Assembly (NCBI GenBank): GCA_021736545.1
Contig: JAIPFS010000087.1
Span: forward strand, 1 to 6,417
Length of the DNA: 6,417 bases
Direction of reading: 5' to 3'
DNA from: Spirochaetia bacterium
Lineage (GTDB): Bacteria; Spirochaetota; Spirochaetia; PWKH01
The position numbers were made by a program, and so were the translations under genes. Each line of letters begins with the position of its first letter. Position 1 is the stretch's first letter. The notes under the pieces are model-generated. The model had not been told where the DNA came from. It saw only the letters and a list, made by a program, of their open reading frames with translations, and made no database searches. Of the stretch, positions 1 through 5,321 are shown piece by piece.

Positions 1-179
1 TCAATCAATATATCACTGACTTACGAATGAGAAAGGCAGAAGATCTGCTGGAAGATGAGTCCTTAACGATAAAAGAAATCTCAAACAGAGTAGGATATGT
101 AAGCAGCCGACACTTCAGTAAAGTCTTTAAAAAATATTTTGGCTATGCACCCTCGGAACACAAACTCCTGAACGAATAG
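1..179 (+). CDS. AraC-family transcriptional regulator, C-terminal fragment (5' end outside window)
   Basis: Only the last 58 codons are visible, in the frame starting at base 3 and stopping at TAG 177-179. They form the second half of an AraC/XylS DNA-binding domain. There is the linker-helix pattern around LRMRKAEDLLED, a helix-turn-helix with TIKEISNRVGY at visible residues 22-32, and a recognition helix SSRHFSKVFKKYFG at 34-47. The domain closes with the family ending G-Y-A-P-S-E-H near the C-terminus. The N-terminal part is missing, so it could be a ligand-binding AraC protein or a YesN-type response regulator with a receiver domain. It lies just upstream of and codirectional with the sugar importer, and an intergenic region with direct repeats separates them. 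That arrangement suggests it controls the importer, but this is inferred from position only. Confidence 0.9.
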   Translation, partial: NQYITDLRMRKAEDLLEDESLTIKEISNRVGYVSSRHFSKVFKKYFGYAPSEHKLLNE

Positions 180-180
180 A

Positions 181-222
181 CCGATACTTGCTGTAGGCGC
201 GGCGCGATACAAGCAGTATCGG
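181..222 (+). other. Hairpin directly after the araC-type gene, without a U-tract
   Basis: CCGATACT at 181-188 is the exact reverse complement of AGTATCGG at 215-222. An alternative inner pairing of CTTG 187-190 with CAAG 210-213 is possible, and the loop is GC-rich (GCGCGGCGC). It begins two bases after the stop codon, where a terminator would be expected. However, the 3' flank is C followed by seven A, not a run of T, so it is not a canonical intrinsic terminator on the + strand. It is not one on the - strand either. It may protect the mRNA 3' end or form part of a factor-dependent terminator. Confidence 0.5.
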
Positions 223-235
223 CAAAAAAATCAGC

Positions 236-275
236 CTATTATGAGAAATCAGAGACTATTATGAGAAATCAGAGA
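236..275. repeat. Perfect tandem repeat of 20 bp, two copies
   Basis: The unit CTATTATGAGAAATCAGAGA occurs at 236-255 and again, without mismatch or gap, at 256-275. A 20-bp period is close to two helical turns, so both copies face the same side of the DNA. That is the arrangement of the direct half-sites bound by AraC-family proteins. The repeat lies about 50 bp upstream of the best -10 candidate of the binding-protein gene. The probable role is as activator sites for the adjacent regulator, but a recent tandem duplication without function cannot be excluded. Confidence 0.85.
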
Positions 276-296
276 AAATGACACATCTTTCAGAGA
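249..296 (+). promoter_or_regulatory. Three helically phased TCAGAGA boxes, candidate AraC-type operator
   Basis: TCAGAGA occurs at 249-255, 269-275 and 290-296, so the starts are 20 and 21 bp apart. The first two lie in the perfect tandem repeat. The third has diverged in the rest of the unit but keeps the heptamer. The array ends about 10 bp before the expected -35 position (306-311) of the TACAAT promoter, which itself has no good -35 hexamer. Together this fits an activator-dependent promoter bound from upstream. Binding by the flanking AraC-type protein is an inference. Confidence 0.45.
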
Positions 297-300
297 TTTT

Positions 301-317
301 GAAACTCACACAGTTTC
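301..317. promoter_or_regulatory. Dyad GAAACT-N5-AGTTTC over the -35 region
   Basis: GAAACT 301-306 is mirrored by AGTTTC 312-317 across the spacer CACAC. The dyad covers the position where a -35 box would lie for a -10 at 329-334. It could be an operator for a second, homodimeric regulator, or a chance palindrome. If transcription starts further upstream it would make a small RNA hairpin. Confidence 0.3.
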
Positions 318-343
318 TCAAACCGTTGTACAATACATGTATT
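306..343 (+). promoter_or_regulatory. Candidate promoter of the importer operon (-10 TACAAT at 329-334)
   Basis: TACAAT at 329-334 is the best -10 match before the binding-protein gene and would place the transcript start near 341. The hexamer 17 bp upstream (306-311, TCACAC) is not -35-like. The only TTGAAA (299-304) sits 24 bp away, too far for a normal sigma-70 spacer. This is the usual picture for a promoter that needs an activator. A perfect 12-bp palindrome, AATACATGTATT at 332-343, overlaps the end of the -10 and the expected start point. A repressor bound there would block initiation. Confidence 0.4.
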
Positions 344-364
344 AACAAATAAAGGAGAACGTAT

Positions 365-1387
365 ATGAGAAAGAAGATGCTTTTAGCCATGGTAATTGTC
401 GCCTTGGTTGGTTCCAGCATGGTATTTGCAGCTGGAGAACAGGAAACAGCAAAAGAAGATGAACCTCTCCGCCTGGTACTGCTGGTGAAGAGTCTTGGTA
501 ATGGATTTTTTGAAGCTGTTGCAGACGGCGGAGAAGAAGCTGCAGAAGAGCTTGGAAATGTGAAATCAATTTATCAGGGACCCTCATCATCAACAGCTGA
601 AGGTCAGATTGAGATTATTGAAACACTGATTGCCCAGAGAGTTGACGGTATCGCAATTTCTGCCAATGACAGAGATGCACTGATTCCTGTAACGAAAAAA
701 GCAATGAATGCCGGTATCGAGGTTATTTCATTTGACTCAGGAATATCTCCCGGAGGCAGAACGGTAGACTTGGCTCCTTCTGATGAACAGCTCATTGGTG
801 AACAGCAGGTTCAGCTTATAGCAGAAATGATTGACTACAAAGGGAAAGTCGGTATCGTCTCCGCAACATCTCAGGCCACTAACCAGAATGCATGGATTGA
901 CTGGATGAAGAAAGAGATCCAGAAACCGGAATACAGTGACATGGAAATTGTAGAGGTTGTCTATGGTGACGATGCTTCCGATAAGAGTTACCGCGAGGCA
1001 GTTGGTCTCATGCAGAAATATCCTGATCTTGCCGGTATTATTTCTCCCACAACCATTGGTATCCTGGCTTCAGCTAAAGCTATTGAGGATGAAGGGAAGA
1101 AGGGAGAAGTTGAACTTACTGGACTCGGCCTGCCTTCAGAAATGAAACAGTATGTAGAAAACGGTACTTGCGGCCAGATGGCTCTGTGGAATCCTGTCGA
1201 TCTCGGATATACATCTACCTATATTCTGGAAGCTTTAGTAACGGATAAGGTTGAAGGAAATCCCGGTGATGTTATTGATGCAGGAAGGATGGGAGAAATA
1301 ACCATTGGTGAAGAAGGTGTAACTATTATGGGAACTCCTTTTGTTTTCAATGCTGATAACATTGCTGATTATGCGGAAATGTTTTAG
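365..1387 (+). CDS. rhaS: Periplasmic sugar-binding protein of an ABC importer, RhaS (rhamnose) type
   Basis: This is the periplasmic ligand receptor that delivers a sugar, most likely rhamnose or a close relative, to the permease pair encoded downstream. The 340-residue product starts at ATG 365 behind AAAGGAG (351-357). It has a Sec signal peptide: basic MRKK, a hydrophobic core, and probable cleavage after VFA at residue 22. There is no lipobox cysteine. The mature part is a periplasmic binding protein of the ribose/LsrB class (Peripla_BP_4). Family stretches include SLGNGFFEAVADG (43-55), SFDSG (122-126), SATSQATNQNAW (166-177), GIISPTT (224-230), TGLGLPSEM (252-260) and ALWNPVDLGY (273-282). 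By my memory of the LsrB pocket (K, D, D, Q, P, A), the equivalents here are K42, D124, N173, Q174, P228 and T230. Two positions differ from the AI-2 receptor, and the ATNQNAW and SPTT wording is that of rhamnose receptors. Substrate not proven. Confidence 0.85.
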   Translation: MRKKMLLAMVIVALVGSSMVFAAGEQETAKEDEPLRLVLLVKSLGNGFFEAVADGGEEAAEELGNVKSIYQGPSSSTAEGQIEIIETLIAQRVDGIAISANDRDALIPVTKKAMNAGIEVISFDSGISPGGRTVDLAPSDEQLIGEQQVQLIAEMIDYKGKVGIVSATSQATNQNAWIDWMKKEIQKPEYSDMEIVEVVYGDDASDKSYREAVGLMQKYPDLAGIISPTTIGILASAKAIEDEGKKGEVELTGLGLPSEMKQYVENGTCGQMALWNPVDLGYTSTYILEALVTDKVEGNPGDVIDAGRMGEITIGEEGVTIMGTPFVFNADNIADYAEMF

Positions 1388-1414
1388 TTCCATACTTGAT
1401 TCAAGCTATTAGGA

Positions 1415-1433
1415 ATGTACAGAATAAGTACAT
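1415..1433 (+). other. Small hairpin ATGTAC-N7-GTACAT before the terminator
   Basis: ATGTAC 1415-1420 is mirrored by GTACAT 1428-1433 around a 7-nt loop. It abuts the 5' arm of the strong terminator that starts at 1434. In the transcript the two hairpins could stack and shield the 3' end of the binding-protein mRNA. The stem is only 6 bp and AT-rich, so the call is weak. Confidence 0.35.
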
Positions 1434-1484
1434 AAAGCAGGTTCTGATATGAGCAGCAGTATGTGTATCAGGCCTGCTTTTATT
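1434..1484 (+). terminator. Intrinsic terminator/attenuator between binding-protein and ATPase genes
   Basis: AAAGCAGG 1434-1441 pairs with CCTGCTTT 1473-1480, and after a small internal bulge CTGATA 1444-1449 pairs with TATCAG 1466-1471. The loop is about 16 nt. The 3' arm runs into TTTTATT (1478-1484), a U-tract. This is a convincing Rho-independent terminator 46 bp after the binding-protein stop. The ATPase and permease genes follow on the same strand without an obviously strong promoter. The likely job is partial termination, giving more binding protein than membrane complex, which is a common design in ABC importer operons. Confidence 0.85.
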
Positions 1485-1576
1485 AAATACAGTGATTACA
1501 ATATACATTTATTACAAAGCTCTTAATCATCGTTTTTTTGAATCATCATATATAGTATAAGTAAAAGGAGAAAGAG
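1485..1576 (+). promoter_or_regulatory. AT-rich leader of the ATPase gene, possible weak internal promoter
   Basis: The 92 bases between the terminator and the ATPase start are very AT-rich. TATAGT (1551-1556) and TATAAG (1556-1561) resemble -10 boxes, but no good -35 stands 16-18 bp upstream, and both lie very close to the ribosome binding site. Two direct 7-mers each recur 16 bp apart: ATTACAA at 1495 and 1511, and AATCATC at 1525 and 1541. The latter pair flanks a run of seven T (1533-1539). A secondary promoter is possible but not shown. Confidence 0.25.
1563..1570 (+). promoter_or_regulatory. Ribosome binding site that fixes the TTG start of the ATPase gene
   Basis: AAAAGGAG lies 6 nt before TTG 1577. 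No ATG occurs in this frame until codon 91, well after the Walker A motif at residues 38-46. The rare TTG is therefore the real start. Confidence 0.85.
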
Positions 1577-3103
1577 TTGGCAGAAACCATTTTGGAAGTA
1601 CAGCACCTGAGCAAATATTTTCCTGGAATTAAAGCCCTTGATGGTGTTCATTTGACCGTTCGTACAGGAGAGGTCCATGCTCTTATCGGAGAAAACGGTG
1701 CGGGAAAATCAACATTAGTGAAAATATTAACAGGTGTTTATTTTCCCAGTTCAGGAGAAGTCTTGTACAAAGGGGAACCCTTATCCTTGAAAAACGCCCT
1801 GGACTCCCAGAGAGTCGGGATAGCTGCGATCCATCAGGAAGCTTCCATGTTTCCTGAACTTACTGTGACGGAAAATATTTTCATGGGTCACCATCTCACG
1901 CATCCCAAAACTGGTAGGGTGAATTGGAAACAGATGCATAAGGAGACGCGAAAACTCCTCAAAGATCTGGAACTGCATATTGATCCAAGTACCTGTATAA
2001 AAAATCTCAGTGTTGCTCAAAGACACATGGTTGAGATTGCTAAAGCCCTCTCCCTCGATGCGCAAGTTGTCATCATGGATGAGCCTACGTCTGCTCTGTC
2101 ATTGCGGGAAGTGCAGGACTTGTATAAAATAGTTCGCCAACTTAAGGATAGCGGGAAGGCAGTGATCTTCATATCCCACAAATTTGATGAGATTTTTGAG
2201 ATATGCGACTATTTCACTGTCCTCAGGGATGGCCAGTACATTGGTGAAGGCGAGGTGAAAGATACCAGCGTAGATGAAATTGTAAAGATGATGGTGGGGA
2301 GAACCCTCGATCAAATGTACCCTGAGAGGAAGGCTGCGATAGGAAAAGAGGTTCTTTCAGTTAAAAACCTTTCGCAAATAGGTGTTTTCAAAGGTGTCTC
2401 TTTTCAGCTTCACGAAGGTGAAATTCTCGGTTTTTTCGGATTGATCGGAGCAGGCCGAAGTGAAGTCATGCGAACCATCTTCGGAATCGATAAAAAAAGT
2501 TCCGGGAGTATCTTTCTGGAAGGAAAGAAAATTCATGTTCGCAATCCCATTGATATGATGAAACATGGAATAGCTTTAGTTCCAGAGGATCGTCAGGTGC
2601 AGGGCGTTATTCTTGAAATGAGCATAACAAAGAATATAACGCTCCCTCAAATTGATGATATTACCAAACTGGGAATACTGAACAGTAAAACAGAAAAAGA
2701 AATTACGGAAAAATACGGCGGAATGATGGAAATACGTGCTGCCGGATGGCATGTGGATGCAGAAACGCTTTCCGGGGGTAATCAGCAGAAGGTAGTTCTG
2801 GCTAAATGGCTGGCTGCCAATCCGAGAATTCTCATTCTCGACGAACCTACCAAAGGGATTGATGTTGCCACAAAGGCGGCTGTTCATGATTTTATTTCAG
2901 AAATGGCTGCAAAGGGGCTTGCAGTAATCCTGATCTCATCAGAACTTCCGGAAATACTTGGAATGGCAGATAGGATTATCGTTATGCATGAAGGATTAGT
3001 AACTGAAGAATTCAGCCGTGAAGAGGCGAATTCAGATAATGTGATAAAAGCTGCTACAGGACATATCGCGAATAAAGTTGCGGAGGTACAGCATGAAGCT
3101 TAA
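1577..3103 (+). CDS. rhaT: Sugar ABC importer ATP-binding protein with two fused nucleotide-binding domains, RhaT type
   Basis: This cytoplasmic ATPase powers the importer by hydrolysing ATP while bound to the two permeases. The 508-residue size and two ABC domains in one chain are standard for the ribose/rhamnose/AI-2 class (CUT2). Domain 1 has Walker A GENGAGKST (38-46), Q-loop Q87, a degenerate signature LSVAQRH (144-150), Walker B VVIMDEP (164-170, with E169) and switch H201. Domain 2 has a degenerate Walker A GLIGAGRSE (288-296, Arg for Lys), signature LSGGNQQK (398-405) and Walker B ILILDEP (418-424). The loss of the lysine in domain 2 and the altered signature in domain 1 are usual for this family and not signs of decay. 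The gene starts with TTG, follows an intrinsic terminator and overlaps the next gene by 11 nt. Sequence alone would also allow an LsrA or RbsA name; the rhaT call follows from the neighbours. Confidence 0.88.
   Translation: MAETILEVQHLSKYFPGIKALDGVHLTVRTGEVHALIGENGAGKSTLVKILTGVYFPSSGEVLYKGEPLSLKNALDSQRVGIAAIHQEASMFPELTVTENIFMGHHLTHPKTGRVNWKQMHKETRKLLKDLELHIDPSTCIKNLSVAQRHMVEIAKALSLDAQVVIMDEPTSALSLREVQDLYKIVRQLKDSGKAVIFISHKFDEIFEICDYFTVLRDGQYIGEGEVKDTSVDEIVKMMVGRTLDQMYPERKAAIGKEVLSVKNLSQIGVFKGVSFQLHEGEILGFFGLIGAGRSEVMRTIFGIDKKSSGSIFLEGKKIHVRNPIDMMKHGIALVPEDRQVQGVILEMSITKNITLPQIDDITKLGILNSKTEKEITEKYGGMMEIRAAGWHVDAETLSGGNQQKVVLAKWLAANPRILILDEPTKGIDVATKAAVHDFISEMAAKGLAVILISSELPEILGMADRIIVMHEGLVTEEFSREEANSDNVIKAATGHIANKVAEVQHEA
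3082..3086 (+). promoter_or_regulatory. Ribosome binding site that selects ATG 3093 for the first permease
   Basis: GGAGG stands 6 nt before ATG 3093. The longer reading frame could begin at TTG 3078, but that codon has no Shine-Dalgarno sequence upstream and precedes the GGAGG. ATG 3093 is therefore preferred. The site lies inside the end of the ATPase gene, so translation of the two is probably coupled. Confidence 0.8.
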
Positions 3104-4112
3104 CCTGAATATGGATACCGTAAAACAAGGGTTTACCCTGTTGAAGCAGAAACGTGAGGCTAGTTTAACTGTACTGATAGCACTGCTTCTTTTTGTTGTT
3201 ACCATGCTTGCACCGGGCTTTATTTCCGGGGAGAATTTGCAGAGAATTGTAAATGACACAACAATATTGGTTATGGTCTCCATCGGACAATTTTTTGTTA
3301 TCCTATCAGCGGGTATTGATTTGTCAGTGGGATCGATGATTGCTTTTTCCGGTATGGCTGCTTCACTGCTGAATCAGAGCAGTCCGGAACTTCCTGCCTT
3401 TCTTGTTTTGGCAGCGGGTGTTGCTATTGGGGCAGCCTTGGGAGCAATAAATGGAATGCTGGTGGCATATGGGAAAATACCCCCGATAATTACGACCCTC
3501 GGGACCATGAGTGTGTATCGAGGTTTGACATTTGTTCTCAGCCGCGGTCAATGGGTCACAGCCCATGAGATGACTGAATCCTATATGAATCTTCCCCATG
3601 GCAATTTTCTTGGTTTAAGTAACCTTATATGGTGGGGATTGCTTGTCTCCATCCTGCTCTACTATTTCAGCACATATACTAAGAGCGGAAGAGAAGTATT
3701 CGCCATTGGCGGAAACAAAACTGCAGCAGCATTTGTCGGTATTAATACAAAAAAGCTGCAGATGAAGATATTCACCATCAGCGGGACAGTAAGCGGTCTT
3801 GCCGGGGTCATGTGGACCGCCAGATATGCAGCTGCGGTGAATGAAATTGCTACTGGATTTGAGCTGCAGACAGTTGCCGCTTGTGTCATTGGCGGAGTCA
3901 GCATAGCCGGGGGCTCAGGAGCTGTACCCGGAGTTATTCTCGGTGCCCTGTTTATGGGAATTATCAACAATGCTTTGCCGGTAATTAATCTTTCTCCGTT
4001 TCTCCAACTTTTTATACAGGGGGCTATCGTATTGTTCGCTATGCTGATTAATACCCTTTCTGAACAGAGACGGGAAAAAAGGCTGCTGAAGGAGAGACTG
4101 CATCATGTATGA
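3093..4112 (+). CDS. rhaP: Sugar ABC importer inner-membrane permease 1, RhaP type
   Basis: One of the two membrane subunits that form the translocation channel. The 339-residue product is of the BPD_transp_2 family (ribose/AI-2/rhamnose permeases), at the usual length, with many hydrophobic segments. The first is about residues 25-40. The family signature AGIDLSVGSMIAFSG is at 73-87. The cytoplasmic coupling stretch FAIGGNKTAAAFVGINTKKL (203-222) is where the ATPase docks. The glycine-rich VIGGVSIAGGSGAVPG (265-280) precedes the last membrane segments. The C-terminus is basic (RREKRLLKERLHH), fitting a cytoplasmic tail. It overlaps the ATPase gene by 11 nt and the next permease by 8 nt, so the three subunits are probably translated in a coupled way. 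It pairs with the second, clearly different permease as a heterodimer. LsrC would be the alternative name. Confidence 0.85.
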   Translation: MKLNLNMDTVKQGFTLLKQKREASLTVLIALLLFVVTMLAPGFISGENLQRIVNDTTILVMVSIGQFFVILSAGIDLSVGSMIAFSGMAASLLNQSSPELPAFLVLAAGVAIGAALGAINGMLVAYGKIPPIITTLGTMSVYRGLTFVLSRGQWVTAHEMTESYMNLPHGNFLGLSNLIWWGLLVSILLYYFSTYTKSGREVFAIGGNKTAAAFVGINTKKLQMKIFTISGTVSGLAGVMWTARYAAAVNEIATGFELQTVAACVIGGVSIAGGSGAVPGVILGALFMGIINNALPVINLSPFLQLFIQGAIVLFAMLINTLSEQRREKRLLKERLHHV

Positions 4113-5196
4113 AACGAAAAAAACAGCAAAACAGGCTGAAAGAGATTTAGTAAGTTCTTCACGGCTTATACAAGAGAATACTCTGAAAGAACGCTTGATA
4201 CTGATTTTTACCAAGTGGGAAGTGATCCTCGGTCTGCTTCTTATCTTTGTATTTTTTCTTTTTTCAAATTTATCTCCTTATTTTCTCGATACATTCAATC
4301 TGCTGAATACAACATTTACCTTTATGGAAAAAGCTGTAATGGCGTTGGCTATGATATTCATAATTATGTCCGGGGATATTGATATATCAATCGCTTCAAT
4401 TATCGCCCTCAGTTCCTTTGCCATGGGCTTTGCTTCCAGTTACGGGGTGGATACCTTTGGTCTTGTTCTGATAGGTCTAGGAACGGGCGCATTCGCAGGA
4501 ATGTTCAACGGTTTTTTTGTTACCAGGATGGGAATGCCGGCCATTGCCGTAACCCTGGCAACACAGTCCCTGTTCAGGGGAGTCTCCCAGGGAGTCCTTG
4601 GCGATCAGGCGTATACAGATTATCCGTCATCCTTTGCCTATTTCGGGCAGGGCTATATTGGTAATTCTCTGGTCCCCTTTGAGCTGGTGTTTTTTCTGAT
4701 ACTAGCTGCAGTTATGGGCTTCGTTCTGCATAAGACACGCTATGGAAGAAAGATTTTCGCCATAGGAAACTCAAGAGAAGCTGCCAGATTTGCCGGTATA
4801 AAAGTAAACAAGATACGGTTTATTAATTTCACAATAATGGGCCTTTTTGCAGGTATTGCTGCAGTGATGCTGACTTCGAGGATTGGTTCTACAAGACCGA
4901 ATATTGCCTGGGGATGGGATATTGAAACCATAACCCTAGTTGTCCTCGGCGGGGTATCCATCAGCGGCGGCAAAGGGAATCTTTTCGGTGTACTCATGGG
5001 AATCTTCCTTCTGGGCTACTTAAAATTCGGTATGGGACTCATGAATATGTCCGCAAAGGCTATGATTATTGTAACCGGACTTCTGCTCATTATTGCTGTT
5101 CTGCTGCCTGGAATGCTGGATTCAATTAAGGCAAGGAGAAAGATCCGAAAACAGAAACTGGAACAAACATCATCTGATGCTGCCGCGGAAGCCTGA
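4105..5196 (+). CDS. rhaQ: Sugar ABC importer inner-membrane permease 2, RhaQ type
   Basis: Second membrane subunit of the channel, 363 residues, also BPD_transp_2. It carries a charged N-terminal tail of about 38 residues before the first membrane segment (about 39-55). The family signature reads SGDIDISIASIIALSS (89-104), the coupling loop FAIGNSREAARFAGIKVNKI (218-237), and the glycine-rich segment LGGVSISGGKGNLFG (281-295). The stretch KWEVILG followed by SPYFLDTFNLLNTTFTFMEK (57-76) resembles rhizobial RhaQ as I remember it. The C-terminus is basic, then ends in a low-complexity SSDAAAEA. The start ATG 4105 overlaps the previous stop (ATGTATGA at 4105-4112), with GGAG at 4091-4094 about 10 nt upstream. 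LsrD is the closest alternative. No sign of truncation. Confidence 0.85.
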   Translation: MYETKKTAKQAERDLVSSSRLIQENTLKERLILIFTKWEVILGLLLIFVFFLFSNLSPYFLDTFNLLNTTFTFMEKAVMALAMIFIIMSGDIDISIASIIALSSFAMGFASSYGVDTFGLVLIGLGTGAFAGMFNGFFVTRMGMPAIAVTLATQSLFRGVSQGVLGDQAYTDYPSSFAYFGQGYIGNSLVPFELVFFLILAAVMGFVLHKTRYGRKIFAIGNSREAARFAGIKVNKIRFINFTIMGLFAGIAAVMLTSRIGSTRPNIAWGWDIETITLVVLGGVSISGGKGNLFGVLMGIFLLGYLKFGMGLMNMSAKAMIIVTGLLLIIAVLLPGMLDSIKARRKIRKQKLEQTSSDAAAEA

Positions 5197-5250
5197 AAAC
5201 TTTAGGAATGAAATTTGATTCAAGCAGCAGAAGAAAAATGATAAGAAGCG

Positions 5251-5273
5251 GTAACTCATAAAGCACTAGTTAC
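5251..5273 (+). other. Dyad GTAACT-N11-AGTTAC between permease and URO-D-like genes
   Basis: GTAACT 5251-5256 is mirrored by AGTTAC 5268-5273 around an 11-nt loop. It is not followed by a T-run, so it is not an intrinsic terminator. The 125-base spacer (5197-5321) around it shows no convincing promoter: TACAAT at 5303-5308 is too close to the start codon to act as a -10. The URO-D-like gene therefore probably relies on read-through from the importer. The dyad may be an mRNA processing or stability element, or chance. Confidence 0.35.
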
Positions 5274-5321
5274 AGATTCCGAACATGAATTTTCTAACAG
5301 ATTACAATAAAGGAGCTGATT

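Noticed and set aside
241..281. Two tiny overlapping reading frames, MRNQRLL and MRNQRK, starting at ATG 241 and ATG 261, which could look like leader peptides
   Set aside because: They are a by-product of the tandem repeat. There is no ribosome binding site, and they lie upstream of the likely transcript start.
1493..1539. Possible second terminator: TGATTA 1493-1498 pairing with TAATCA 1524-1529 before the T-run 1533-1539
   Set aside because: The stem is six base pairs, nearly all A-T, around a 25-nt interior. It is too weak to be credible.
2038..2460. Signature LSVAQRH in ATPase domain 1 and Walker A with Arg in domain 2, as possible signs of a decayed ATPase
   Set aside because: Sugar importers of this two-domain class normally have one altered signature and one altered Walker A. 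All other motifs are intact.
3078..3092. Earlier TTG start for the first permease, adding MRRYS
   Set aside because: There is no Shine-Dalgarno sequence in front of it. GGAGG at 3082-3086 is ideally placed for ATG 3093.
5303..5308. TACAAT before the URO-D-like gene as a -10 box
   Set aside because: Transcription would begin inside or after the ribosome binding site at 5309-5315, leaving no usable leader.
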